Shown: piece by piece, positions 52,777 through 60,833 of the stretch
Layout: every line of letters begins with the position of its first letter
How positions within the stretch are numbered: the first letter of the stretch is position 1
Made by a program: the position numbers and the translations under genes
The notes under the pieces: model-generated
Seen by the model: the letters and a program-made list of their open reading frames with translations, nothing else
Database searches by the model: none
What the model was told of the DNA's origin: nothing
Source: Mobilibacterium timonense
GTDB lineage: Bacteria > Bacillota > Clostridia > Peptostreptococcales > Anaerovoracaceae
Assembly: GCF_900155555.1 (NCBI RefSeq)
Contig: NZ_FUHN01000007.1
Span: 372,073-436,072 of the forward strand
Direction of reading: 5' to 3'
Length of the DNA stretch: 64,000 bases

Positions 52777-54138
52777 TTATTTTGCTGTCTCCAGCTCATC
52801 CAGCTTGCCGCTGAAGATCCACATGATAACTCCGAATGCGATTACGATCGCGCCGGTGATACCATAGCCCTTTGCGAATGCAACTGTGTTCAGGTATGCG
52901 TATACACGTGGATAGATCTGCTGAGCCAGGAATACTGCGATAGGCCAGAAGCCCAGGAGCAGACCCAGAACCTTAGCAGGTGCCAGCTTGTTGATGAAGG
53001 AGTTGCCCAGAGGGGAGAATACCATCTCACCAACGGACATCAGCAGGGATACCAGGAAGATCCACAGGCAGGATGTTCCCTCTCTCTGACCACCGGCAAG
53101 GTTGTATGCCAGTACCATTACCAGGTAGGAAACTCCAACCAGGATGGTTCCGAAACCAGTCTTCTTGAACATGGACAGGTCCTTGCCCTTTGCTGCCAGC
53201 TTGTTCCATACAACGGCCAGAACTGGTCCCAGAATGATGCAAACCAGAGCGTTCATGGAGTCGAAGTAAGAAGTAGGGATCAGCTTACCGAACAGGTGCC
53301 AGTCGGCGATATTCTGGAAGTCGCTTCCATCGCCCCAGCCAAATACGTAGTAAGCAGGCATGTATGCCATGTACCATACCATCCAGAATACACCGGAGAA
53401 CAGTGTTACCAGGATGATAGCGAAGACTCTCTTCTTGTCTCCGGAAGTGAGCGGCTGATTTGCTGCCTCTCTCTTCTCCTCAGAAACGAACTCTCTCTGA
53501 TCCTTCTTGAAAGGCGCCTTACCAGCATCTCCCAGTGTTGCTCTTCCTCCGATGACGAACAGCAGCGCATCGATGAACAGCAGGATGCCGCAGAGTCCGA
53601 ATACTCCCTGGAAGCTCATCGTAGGGTTGTCGCCTACTGCCATTACGGCGATGAATGTCGTTCCGATGAATGAACCGATGTTAACGAAGGAATACTGGAT
53701 GGAGAAGGCTGCGTTCAGCTCATCAGGATCGGAGAAGAGCTGTCCGTTGATTCCGGAAAGATTTCCTTTGAACAGTCCTGTTCCGACAGATACCAGAATG
53801 ATCATTACCCAAACCATTCCAAGTCCTGAAGCTTTCCATGCAACCAGGTATCCGATTCCCATGAGGATCATACCAAGGGCTACGCAAAGTCTTGGGCTTA
53901 CAAAGTGGTCAGCGATATATCCACCGATGATAGGTGTGATATATGTCCATGCTACGAACTGTGCGGACATTGTCGCTCCGGCAACGCTCGTGGAACCGAG
54001 ACCACCTGCAGATACATCAGTTGCCAGCCAGATGGCAAGCAGATACTTTACAGTATAGAATGCCATACGCTCGAATGTGAATCCGAGGGCGCAGATGTAA
54101 AAGCCTAATGGTCTGCCCTTTTTAGCTGTTTGTTCCAT
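52777..54138 (-). CDS. POT/PTR2-family proton-dependent peptide transporter
   Basis: A 453-residue MFS-type transporter with 12 or more helices. The N-terminal helix carries the POT-type ERM region (GFTFERMAFYTVKYLLAIWL, the family's ExxERF site). PIIGGYIADHFVSPR and SVGTGLFKGNLSGINGQLF match the PTR2 signatures, with Gly-Asn-Leu replacing the usual Lys-Pro-Asn. It imports di- and tripeptides with protons. It is monocistronic, with its own promoter, a leader of about 160 nt and a terminator. TAGGAGG precedes the ATG by about nine bases. Confidence 0.88.
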   Translation of the reverse strand: MEQTAKKGRPLGFYICALGFTFERMAFYTVKYLLAIWLATDVSAGGLGSTSVAGATMSAQFVAWTYITPIIGGYIADHFVSPRLCVALGMILMGIGYLVAWKASGLGMVWVMIILVSVGTGLFKGNLSGINGQLFSDPDELNAAFSIQYSFVNIGSFIGTTFIAVMAVGDNPTMSFQGVFGLCGILLFIDALLFVIGGRATLGDAGKAPFKKDQREFVSEEKREAANQPLTSGDKKRVFAIILVTLFSGVFWMVWYMAYMPAYYVFGWGDGSDFQNIADWHLFGKLIPTSYFDSMNALVCIILGPVLAVVWNKLAAKGKDLSMFKKTGFGTILVGVSYLVMVLAYNLAGGQREGTSCLWIFLVSLLMSVGEMVFSPLGNSFINKLAPAKVLGLLLGFWPIAVFLAQQIYPRVYAYLNTVAFAKGYGITGAIVIAFGVIMWIFSGKLDELETAK

Positions 54139-54306
54139 TCTCTTTTACCTCCTAAGTAAAAAAAAGATTTAGTGATAATTCCTCAGGGGAACGGCACTGC
54201 ACCATCGGTCCTGTTACAAAACCAGCCCGGGTAATTCAACCGGTTCCATTTCCAGCCGGAATGCGTTTCCTGTAACTTACAAATTACTCCCCCTATTACC
54301 GTGAAG
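54139..54306 (-). other. 160-nt leader of the peptide transporter, possible cis-regulatory RNA
   Basis: Between the promoter and the ATG, GGGGGAG at the 5' end can pair with TTCCCCT near 54180, enclosing several GC-rich inverted repeats and a twice-occurring GTTACAGGA / GTAACAGGA motif. No riboswitch class was identified. No T-tract terminator is obvious, so control of translation would be the more likely mode. Confidence 0.4.
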
Positions 54307-54335
54307 ATGTTATCACATACATTTCACAAAGTCAA
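54307..54335 (-). promoter_or_regulatory. Promoter of the peptide transporter
   Basis: On the minus strand, TTGACT (54335-54330) and TAACAT (54312-54307) are separated by 17 bp. The rest of the region to 54534 is AT-rich with no gene. Confidence 0.6.
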
Positions 54336-54534
54336 TTAAAAAACACATGCTTTTACACAAGGTATAAGTCATGCGTTTTGTGTATAGTCACAGTTTTTAT
54401 TGTGGTTATTGAATGTTATTTTATAATTTTAAAGATAATCGGCGAATTGTACTGATGGCGGAACATGAACGATATGTGAATTTTCGACCGTCGTCTAAAC
54501 CGCATACTCCGCACATGCAGCCATGATTTTTTTC

Positions 54535-55275
54535 TTACCACTCCTCATCATACAGCCTGGCCCTTATCTCCCTCGCTATACGCCTGAAGTTCTCCGCGAT
54601 GTAAGTATCCTGTTTTGCCACGATGGGGATCCCCATCGCCCCCGCAGCTCTGATGTTCTGATCCTCCAGGACAGCTCCAAGGCTCTCGCACCGCAATGCC
54701 TCATCTACCGTCCTGTAGTCGAGTTCCAGCTTTTTCTCTTCCAGATCCCGGATGACTCTGTTCAGTATATATCCCCTGGACATTACCTGGTTTTCCAGCA
54801 TCACTTCCTCCGCAGCCTGGGCGGCCCTGAGGGAAGGCCAGTCCGGAGTGAGGACCACAATGCCTCCGTCAGATACGCTGGCACACGTAGACAATATCTC
54901 CCCTGCACCCGGAGGACAGTCCAGGATTATCCAGTCGTATTTGTATTTCAGCACTTCCACAAGTTTTCCAAGTGTTTCCTTTCGCAGCCACTGCACAGAT
55001 TCTGTCTGAGCTCCCGGTATCAGCTGAAGCCCGCTGAGATGAGGAGCCGTAAGAATACCCCTGTCCGTGCTGCACACGCCGGTGAGAATGTCCCTGATAT
55101 CGAACAGCGCATAATTCTCCACACCGAGATAAAGGTCCAGGCACCGGGCGTTAGGGCTCATGTCGATCAGGATGGTCTTCTCCCCCTGGATCTGCCAGGT
55201 CAGTCCCAGATTGCACGCAATGGTGGACTTTCCCGTTCCCCCTTTACCTGAAGCTATCATTACAACGCTGCTCAA
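54535..55275 (-). CDS. MinD/ParA-family P-loop ATPase
   Basis: A 246-residue ATPase. The deviant Walker A KGGTGKST (residues 11-18) and the switch II region (DWIILDCPPGAGE) are those of MinD. In the A' motif, Asp38 is present but the second Asp of MinD (DADxG) is Ser40 (IDMSPNARCLD). The C terminus (ARLYDEEW) lacks the amphipathic Lys/Phe-rich membrane-targeting helix of MinD. It lies beside radC; no minC or minE is visible. Cell division placement or another positioning role is likely, but it may not be a standard MinD. Confidence 0.82.
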   Translation of the reverse strand: MSSVVMIASGKGGTGKSTIACNLGLTWQIQGEKTILIDMSPNARCLDLYLGVENYALFDIRDILTGVCSTDRGILTAPHLSGLQLIPGAQTESVQWLRKETLGKLVEVLKYKYDWIILDCPPGAGEILSTCASVSDGGIVVLTPDWPSLRAAQAAEEVMLENQVMSRGYILNRVIRDLEEKKLELDYRTVDEALRCESLGAVLEDQNIRAAGAMGIPIVAKQDTYIAENFRRIAREIRARLYDEEW

Positions 55276-55408
55276 AATCTACTCCTGACTGCCTGCATCG
55301 ACGCAGATCCTTCTCAAAGAAATAACGTATTGCATATTTTAATATATTTTTCGGCTGATTCACAGTCTGTAATTATCTCATGTTATCTGCAACGAATACC
55401 AGCGGCCG

Positions 55409-56104
55409 TTATCCCTCTCCGCTGTCCTCGAGATATCCCTGCTCCTTCATGCTGAAATATCCCGACTCGGCTATGATGATATGATCGAGCAGCCTTATGC
55501 CGACCAGTTCTGCTGCGGTTTTGATCCTGGCCGTGCCTGCAATATCCTCCGCGCTGGGATCCGGGCTTCCACTCGGGTGATTGTGGACCAGTATTATCCC
55601 CGCCGCACTTCTCCTTATTGCCGGATTCAGCACCTCTCTGGGGTTCAGTGCGGTGCTGTCCAGAGCACCTATGGAGATCGTAAGTCTCGATTCCACCTGG
55701 CACCTGTTGTTTATGATGAGCTCGATGAGATGCTCCCTCTTTTCGTAGCGCAGCGTCTCACGCAGGAGATGGTATACCTCTCTGGGATTGCAAGCTGAAT
55801 CCCGGCTCTTTCCTATCTCCTCTCTGCTCCGCCTCATGAGCTCCATGGCAGCTACCACCGCACAGGCCTTAGTCTTACCCACGCCGTCGATGAACATCAG
55901 CTCGCTGGGTTCTACGTTGTAGAGATCTCCTGACGACTCCGCGGAAAAGGAGATTATGTCTTCTGCGAGCTGTACGGCCGATTTTTCCCTGCTTCCAGTG
56001 CGTATCAGAAGAGCGATGAGCTCAGCGGTACTGAGGGCTCCCTTTCCGTAATACATCATCTTCTCCTGAGGCCTCTCCTCCGGCGGCAGCGATTTGATCT
56101 GCAT
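55409..56104 (-). CDS. radC: RadC-family JAB1/MPN domain protein
   Basis: A 231-residue protein. The N-terminal helix-hairpin-helix UPF0758 region (LPPEERPQEKMMYYGKGAL, ELMFIDGVGKTKACAVVAA) is followed by a C-terminal JAB1/MPN metalloprotease-like domain with IILVHNHPSGSPDPSAED. The old link to DNA repair is not well supported and the role is uncertain. It sits between the MinD-like gene and a membrane protein gene; the radC-minD association is common in bacteria. Confidence 0.93.
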   Translation of the reverse strand: MQIKSLPPEERPQEKMMYYGKGALSTAELIALLIRTGSREKSAVQLAEDIISFSAESSGDLYNVEPSELMFIDGVGKTKACAVVAAMELMRRSREEIGKSRDSACNPREVYHLLRETLRYEKREHLIELIINNRCQVESRLTISIGALDSTALNPREVLNPAIRRSAAGIILVHNHPSGSPDPSAEDIAGTARIKTAAELVGIRLLDHIIIAESGYFSMKEQGYLEDSGEG

Positions 56105-56146
56105 GGCTGTTCTCCTTTCAGGGACTCACAGCCGGATTATATACAA

Positions 56147-56175
56147 TAAAAACTCCGGGCCGCAAACACCCGGAG
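56147..56175 (-). terminator. Terminator after the 56204-56701 membrane protein gene
   Basis: CTCCGGG and CCCGGAG form a 7-bp stem (56153-56175), followed on the minus strand by TTTTTATTG. It closes the lipoprotein-nrdR-cmk transcription unit before radC. Confidence 0.82.
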
Positions 56176-56203
56176 CACACTCTGTTACATAAATGTGACA
56201 AAG

Positions 56204-56701
56204 TTATCTCTTCTTTTTCTTTTTCTTAGCCTGACCGCCGCCCGAGGACTTTTTGTCCTGTCCCCCTCCGGCATATCCGTCAGGCACCTGGTAGTTGCCT
56301 CTCTGAAGGATCGTCAATGTCTTCAGAGTGAGCATGGTAAGCACGATGAGTGTCGCAGATACGATCTTGTCCAGGTAATAGTTCCCGAGATACGCCTCAT
56401 TGGCGACCTGAAGGATCATCAGTACTATCTGCACCAGAAGCCACAGCCGCAGCCTGGCGCAGTACATCATCACTACCTTGTGCATCTTTCCCCTCGGCAC
56501 TGTGGTCGCATACTTCACGTCATACAGAACACACAGGATCACCTGGATCACTGCCAGCGCCACAAGACCGAAGACCAGCTTCCTGTCGCTAAACCCTGTG
56601 GCTGACGATATAGAATCGTGAAAAAGCATGGCGAGATACATAAAAAAAACGATGTACGTATAAGTTCTGACCTTTGCCAGGGCTCTCTTTCCTTCGCCCA
56701 T
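56204..56701 (-). CDS. Four-helix membrane protein, unknown function
   Basis: A 165-residue protein with about four hydrophobic helices (14-28, 42-60, 88-102, 108-128) and a C-terminal tail of Gly and Lys ending in a run of lysines, so the tail is probably cytoplasmic and may bind nucleic acid or ribosomes. No family recognised. It lies 30 bp after cmk and before a terminator. Confidence 0.6.
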   Translation of the reverse strand: MGEGKRALAKVRTYTYIVFFMYLAMLFHDSISSATGFSDRKLVFGLVALAVIQVILCVLYDVKYATTVPRGKMHKVVMMYCARLRLWLLVQIVLMILQVANEAYLGNYYLDKIVSATLIVLTMLTLKTLTILQRGNYQVPDGYAGGGQDKKSSGGGQAKKKKKKR

Positions 56702-56731
56702 CCCCGGTTCCCCTTTCTGTGGAAAAAAATG

Positions 56732-57403
56732 TTATTTTCTGCGTTCCTCTGCCAGGCGCACTATGGCGTCAGTGACATCAGGTATAGTCATGTGAGAGGT
56801 GTCGATCTCCACGGCATCCTCGGCCTTCGACAGTGGATTCAACTCCCTGTGTGTGTCCTGGTAGTCCCTCTGACATATGTCCTGATACACCATCTCCAGC
56901 GTGACACCGACGGCCTTTCCCTTTTCCTGGAGCTCCCTGAACCGTCTTTGAGCCCTCACCATCGGATCCGCCGTGAGGAATATCTTCAATTCAGCATCCT
57001 TGATAACATTTGTACCGATGTCCCTGCCGTCCATGACCACGTCCGAGGTCTCAGACATGATCCGCTGAAGGTCGCCGAGCTTCTTCCTTACGCATGGGAT
57101 CCTGGAAAAAGAAGATGCGGCTTTCGATACCTCAGGCGTGCGGATGGACCCGCTGACGTCCCGACCGTCCAGAAGTATGCGGCCGTCGCTGAATTCGATC
57201 CTCGTATGACCCAGTACTCTTTCCACTCCGTCCAGATCCTCCGGATTCACGCCCTCTTCGGTCAGCTTCAGTCCGATAGCTCTGTACATGGCGCCCGTAT
57301 CAACATACTCAAGGCCGAGCCTGGCGGCGACGATCTTTGAGATCGTGCTCTTTCCGGCGCCACCCGGACCGTCGATGGCTATGCGAAATCTTGACTTACT
57401 CAT
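56732..57403 (-). CDS. cmk: Cytidylate kinase
   Basis: A 223-residue CMP/dCMP kinase. P-loop IAIDGPGGAGKSTISKIVA, YVDTGAMYRAIGLKL, DGRDIGTNVIKDAELKIFLTA and the RDYQDTHRELNPLSKAEDAV region are all typical. The open frame reaches 22 codons into nrdR, but ATG 57403, 13 bp after the nrdR stop, gives the normal length. In many Clostridia cmk precedes ispH-rpsA; here they are more than 50 kb apart. Confidence 0.95.
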   Translation of the reverse strand: MSKSRFRIAIDGPGGAGKSTISKIVAARLGLEYVDTGAMYRAIGLKLTEEGVNPEDLDGVERVLGHTRIEFSDGRILLDGRDVSGSIRTPEVSKAASSFSRIPCVRKKLGDLQRIMSETSDVVMDGRDIGTNVIKDAELKIFLTADPMVRAQRRFRELQEKGKAVGVTLEMVYQDICQRDYQDTHRELNPLSKAEDAVEIDTSHMTIPDVTDAIVRLAEERRK

Positions 57404-57416
57404 ATTACTGCTGCTT

Positions 57417-58004
57417 TCATTCTTTTTCCCGGGTTTCCTTTTCGCCTGTTTTTTCACCAGGCTTGTCACTCGGGTCAGACAGGACTACCTCTCCTGTCTC
57501 CGTATCCTCTGACTCAATAATGTACTTCTCGTGCTTTTTCTTGCCGGTATTCTCGGCCTGGAGCAGCTTGTTGATCTCCTGCACGAAGGTGTCAACATCT
57601 GTGAACCTGTGGTATACAGACGCAAATCGCACATATGCTACCTGATCGATCTCGCGGAGCCTGTCCATGATAAGTGCGCCGATCATCTCGGAATCGATCT
57701 CCTTTTCCATGGTGTTGTTCAGACCACGCTCTATGTCGTCTGCGATCTTGACCACATCGTCATAGGTCACCTTTGTCTTCTCGCAGGACTTCATTATGCC
57801 GTTTATTATCTTGTTCCTGTCGAAGCTCTCTTTTCTGCCGTCCTTCTTGACCACCACAAGAAGAGTGTCCTCTATCTTCTCAAATGTGGTAAAGCGCTTG
57901 TGGCATTTCTCGCACTCTCTTCTTCTCCTCGTGGCAAACCCACCCTCAACGGGTCTTGAATCCACTACTTTCGTATCCGGGAAGTTGCAAAATGGGCACT
58001 TCAT
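57417..58004 (-). CDS. nrdR: Transcriptional repressor NrdR with extended C terminus
   Basis: A 195-residue repressor of ribonucleotide reductase genes. Zinc ribbon MKCPFCNFPDTKVVDSRP with CEKCHKRF, then an ATP-cone domain (LLVVVKKDGRKESFDRNKII onward). Normal NrdR ends near residue 150; here about 45 extra, highly charged residues follow (KKKHEKYII through KPGEKTGEKETREKE). It is followed by cmk and preceded by the trigger-factor-like lipoprotein gene. Confidence 0.94.
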   Translation of the reverse strand: MKCPFCNFPDTKVVDSRPVEGGFATRRRRECEKCHKRFTTFEKIEDTLLVVVKKDGRKESFDRNKIINGIMKSCEKTKVTYDDVVKIADDIERGLNNTMEKEIDSEMIGALIMDRLREIDQVAYVRFASVYHRFTDVDTFVQEINKLLQAENTGKKKHEKYIIESEDTETGEVVLSDPSDKPGEKTGEKETREKE

Positions 58005-58029
58005 CTAAGCAGTCTCCTGTTCTTGCGAA

Positions 58030-59115
58030 TTATTTAGCTACGCTCTTCTTCATAACTTTAGTCATCACCTTGTCGTAGAGCATGGAATCGTACAGGTTGT
58101 TGTCCTCTGCATACTCCTCGATGGTGGAGCCGGTGGCCTGCTTGAACTCATCCTTGCTGTATCCGGCGGTCTTCAGGAGATCGTCCAGATAATCATTGTA
58201 CTCCTTGGACGTGATGGAGATATCGTACTTGTCGGCGAGGGCGTTGAGCACCAGTTCCTGCTTCACCATGTTCTTCGCCGCCGTCTTTGCCTGGGCCTTG
58301 AACTGTTTTACGGTCATGCCGGTAGAGCTCTTGATGTACTTCGAGAATGTGGTGTCGTTGGACTTTGCCGCCTTTTTGTATGACTCAATGATCTTGTTGT
58401 ACCTGTCGTCAAGCTCCTTCTCAGGGTATTTCTTCACCTTGCTGGTGCTGAGGATGGTGGAGAACACCTGCTGCTTGTCGGTCTCCTCTGCCTGCTGATC
58501 CGCCTTTTTCTGCAACTGCTTTCTTATGGCCGCCTCATACTCCTCTGTCGTGTCGTACTTTGTGTTCTTCTTTACAAAAGCATCGTTGTACTCAGGAGTC
58601 TCCTTCACGGTCAAGCTGTTGATCGTGATGGTGAACGTTGCGGTCTTCCCCGCGACAGCAGAATCACTGTAGTCTGACGGGAAGGTGAGATCCACGTCGT
58701 ACTTGTCTCCAACGTTGTGCCCCACGATCGAATCCGCGAACCCGTCGATGAAGTTGTTGTCCGCAATGCTGATCTCAACATTCTTTGCAGAACCGCCGCT
58801 GAACTTCTTGCCGTCGATCTTTCCCACGTAGTCTATGTTGACAGTGGAGTCACTGGCAACTGTACCTTCCTTGACCTTCTTGGTCTTCACAGCGGCCGCT
58901 ATGTCCTGGTCGATCTGGCTCTGTACGTCGCTGTCGGAGACTTGGGCCTCCGTCTTCTCGTATTCTATACCGCTGGTCTTCCCCAGCTTGATGTACTCGC
59001 TCAGATCATAATTGTAATCTTTCGGCACCTTCGCGCCGCCACAGGAACTGAGCATCAGCATCATCAACGCCGCAACGGAAAGAGTCAGGACTTTTATCGT
59101 TGTTTTTCTTTTCAT
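58030..59115 (-). CDS. Trigger-factor-like lipoprotein with FKBP-type peptidyl-prolyl isomerase domain
   Basis: A 361-residue secreted lipoprotein. The signal peptide (MKRKTTIKVLTLSVAALMML) ends in the lipobox MLSSC, then GGAKVPKDYNYD. An FKBP-like domain (about 85-165: SDSTVNIDYVGKIDGKKFSGG, GFADSIVGHNVGDKYDVDLTFP) precedes a long helical trigger-factor-C-like region (about 175-360). It probably assists folding of exported proteins at the outer face of the membrane. ATG 59115 follows GAGGAG at about nine bases; the upstream open frame is not native. It lies upstream of nrdR and cmk. No ribosome-binding N-terminal domain is present, consistent with export. Confidence 0.85.
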   Translation of the reverse strand: MKRKTTIKVLTLSVAALMMLMLSSCGGAKVPKDYNYDLSEYIKLGKTSGIEYEKTEAQVSDSDVQSQIDQDIAAAVKTKKVKEGTVASDSTVNIDYVGKIDGKKFSGGSAKNVEISIADNNFIDGFADSIVGHNVGDKYDVDLTFPSDYSDSAVAGKTATFTITINSLTVKETPEYNDAFVKKNTKYDTTEEYEAAIRKQLQKKADQQAEETDKQQVFSTILSTSKVKKYPEKELDDRYNKIIESYKKAAKSNDTTFSKYIKSSTGMTVKQFKAQAKTAAKNMVKQELVLNALADKYDISITSKEYNDYLDDLLKTAGYSKDEFKQATGSTIEEYAEDNNLYDSMLYDKVMTKVMKKSVAK

Positions 59116-59150
59116 AAGACTTGCTCCTCTGTCAAATAACAATCCCGTGT

Positions 59151-59180
59151 ATTCTAGCACAAAAAAGCGCTTCCTTTCAA
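59151..59180 (-). promoter_or_regulatory. Promoter of the lipoprotein-nrdR-cmk unit
   Basis: On the minus strand, TTGAAA (59180-59175) and TAGAAT (59156-59151) are separated by 18 bp, giving a leader of about 30 nt before the lipoprotein ATG. Confidence 0.7.
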
Positions 59181-59306
59181 TGGCAGAGGGTCGATGTACA
59201 CCCAGTGTTCACCTTCGGGCTATATTTCACATTATCCAGCGCTTTTCAGCACATTCATTACATTTCCGCGTCTCCGATCTTTGACCGAAACGACATATTC
59301 GATTGG

Positions 59307-59428
59307 TATTATAACGGTGCCAAGAGGAAGTGACCCATAAACAAAACTTACTCTAGATTGTTCTTTCTAAACTTAAAGTAATCGTAGTAAATGGGAAAAA
59401 AGATCCGGTTCGTCCGGGTCTTTTTCCT
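59307..59428 (+). ncRNA. Candidate plus-strand small RNA
   Basis: In the 400-bp gap between the lipoprotein gene and the rplT operon there is no gene. On the plus strand an extended -10 (TGGTATTAT, 59304-59312) is followed about 90-110 bases later by a terminator (GATCCGG, TTCGT loop, CCGGGTC, then TTTTTCC) at 59402-59425. No plus-strand coding region lies upstream that would need this terminator. The hairpin is also followed by T residues on the minus strand, so it may simply back up the rplT terminator. Confidence 0.3.
59402..59425. terminator. Bidirectional terminator in the lipoprotein/rplT gap
   Basis: A 7-bp stem with one G-T pair and loop TTCGT (59402-59420), with AAAAAA to the left and TTTTT to the right, so it is functional in both directions. 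Confidence 0.75.
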
Positions 59429-59473
59429 TTTTTGCCTTACAGCCATCCGCTAATCGCCTTCCGATCTCCGGTG

Positions 59474-59509
59474 AAAAAAAACACCGGTAAGGAACGTGCC
59501 CTGCCGGTG
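59474..59509 (-). terminator. Terminator of the infC-rpmI-rplT operon
   Basis: CACCGG and CCGGTG enclose a smaller AGG/CCT pairing (59482-59509). On the minus strand it is followed by eight T residues, just after the stop of the 60-residue gene. Confidence 0.9.
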
Positions 59510-59516
59510 AATTTTC

Positions 59517-59699
59517 TTATTTACCAGGATGTCCGTGTTTACTGGCCTGTATCTCATCAGCCTTCCTGAGCGCATCCTCGATTTTCTTCCGCTTAGCCTC
59601 TTCGTTTTTCATGGAAAAGAACCATCCCGCGACCGCCACAAGAGCGACGATGCCAGCGGCAATGGCTATATAGCCAACATGACTTACGAAGTATTCCAT
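59517..59699 (-). CDS. Small single-helix membrane protein at the end of the rplT operon
   Basis: A 60-residue protein: one hydrophobic helix (about 8-30: VGYIAIAAGIVALVAVAGWFF), then a charged, helical cytoplasmic segment (MKNEEAKRKKIEDALRKADE) and a short tail ending in GHPGK. It begins 2 bp after the rplT stop and is followed by the operon terminator, so it is co-transcribed with ribosomal protein genes. No family recognised. Confidence 0.6.
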   Translation of the reverse strand: MEYFVSHVGYIAIAAGIVALVAVAGWFFSMKNEEAKRKKIEDALRKADEIQASKHGHPGK

Positions 59700-59701
59700 G
59701 A

Positions 59702-60058
59702 CTAGTTAATGGCTGCCTTTGCAGTCTCGCAGAGCTTTGCGAATCCCTCTGCATCATAGATAGCCATCTCTGAGAGCATCTTCCTGTTGATCTCGATGCC
59801 GGACTTCTTCAGACCGTTCATCAGGCGGCTGTAGGAGATGCCGTTAGCTCTTGCCCCGGCGTTGATCCTTGCGATCCACAGCCTTCTGTACTCTCTCTTC
59901 TTGTTCTTACGTCCGATGAACGCAGATCTCAGGCTGCGCATCACTGCAGGGTTAGCTGCTCTGAAAGTGTTGCTCTTTCTTCCGTAGAATCCCTTTGCCT
60001 GCTTGATTACCTTCTTGTGCTTCTTGTGAGCGTTAACGCCCTTCTTTACTCTTGCCAT
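59702..60058 (-). CDS. rplT: Large subunit ribosomal protein L20
   Basis: A 118-residue 23S rRNA-binding protein essential for early 50S assembly, and in Firmicutes the autoregulator of this operon. [40 protein letters not shown] and [20 protein letters not shown] are diagnostic. It follows rpmI by 18 bp. Confidence 0.97.
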   Translation of the reverse strand: MARVKKGVNAHKKHKKVIKQAKGFYGRKSNTFRAANPAVMRSLRSAFIGRKNKKREYRRLWIARINAGARANGISYSRLMNGLKKSGIEINRKMLSEMAIYDAEGFAKLCETAKAAIN

Positions 60059-60076
60059 ATCTAACTACCTCCCTGA

Positions 60077-60277
60077 TTACTTACCCATTGATCTCAGCAT
60101 GCGCTTTGTATCTGCGCTGGTCAGGATCGAAGACTTCCTCAGTCCTCTCTTCCTCTTAGGCGACTTCTTGGTCAGAATATGGCTCTTGTATGCCTTGTTC
60201 CTCTTGATCTTTCCGGAACCTGTCAGCTTCATTCTCTTGCATGCGCCTCTGTGAGACTTCATCTTGTTCTTAGCCAT
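60077..60277 (-). CDS. rpmI: Large subunit ribosomal protein L35
   Basis: A 66-residue very basic protein: [36 protein letters not shown] and the [12 protein letters not shown] terminus. A GGAGGG ribosome binding site precedes it. It lies between infC and rplT in the standard order. Confidence 0.96.
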   Translation of the reverse strand: MAKNKMKSHRGACKRMKLTGSGKIKRNKAYKSHILTKKSPKRKRGLRKSSILTSADTKRMLRSMGK

Positions 60278-60303
60278 TGGAACTCCCTCCTGTAAATTCT
60301 CTG

Positions 60304-60813
60304 CTACTTCTTTGGGGCCAGAAACATCGTCAGGCTTCTTCCCTCGAACTTTGGCTTCTTGTCTACCACTCCAACTTCGGCCACCTCTTCTGCGAATCTG
60401 TTCATCACATCGTAGCCCTTTGAAGTGTAGTCCCTTTCACGTCCTCTGAACCTGAGGCTCACCTTGACCTTGTCACCCTCTTTGAGAAACTTGGCAGCGG
60501 TCTTGGCCTTCACCTGGATATCGTGCTCCTCGATGAAGGTACTGAGCCTGATCTCCTTGATCTGCATGGTCTTCTGGTTCTTTTTAGCAATTTTGTCCTT
60601 CTTCTGCAGCTCGTAACGGTATTTACCGTAGTCGAGGATCTTGCATACCGGCGGCTCAGCATTCGGAGACACATTTACCAGATCCAGTTTTGCATCCTCA
60701 GCCATCTGAAGCGCATCCCTGGTGTCCATGACTCCACGCATCTCCCCGTTCTCGTCGATCACTCTGACCTGCCTGGCGCGAATAGCACCGTTTATCTGTC
60801 TTTCCTTGCTAAT
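60304..60813 (-). CDS. infC: Translation initiation factor IF-3, AUU start codon
   Basis: A 169-residue initiation factor. N domain: [18 protein letters not shown] and [21 protein letters not shown] domain: [19 protein letters not shown] and [20 protein letters not shown]. No ATG, GTG or TTG lies at the right place. GGAGGT is followed after seven bases by ATT AGC AAG GAA (60813), so the gene begins with the rare AUU codon. IF-3 discriminates against such starts, which gives the well-known feedback control of its own synthesis. Confidence 0.95.
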   Translation of the reverse strand: MSKERQINGAIRARQVRVIDENGEMRGVMDTRDALQMAEDAKLDLVNVSPNAEPPVCKILDYGKYRYELQKKDKIAKKNQKTMQIKEIRLSTFIEEHDIQVKAKTAAKFLKEGDKVKVSLRFRGRERDYTSKGYDVMNRFAEEVAEVGVVDKKPKFEGRSLTMFLAPKK

Positions 60814-60833
60814 TTTTCTTACCTCCAACAAAT

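Noticed and set aside
54139-54306. yybP-ykoY (manganese) riboswitch in the transporter leader
   Set aside because: A GGGGAGTA string recalls that class, but the second conserved internal loop is not present and the gene is not a metal transporter.
59281-59312. Standard -35/-10 promoter TTGACC-TATTAT on the plus strand
   Set aside because: The spacing is 20 bp, too long for a standard sigma-A promoter; only the extended -10 keeps the idea alive, so it is reported at low confidence as part of the small RNA candidate.
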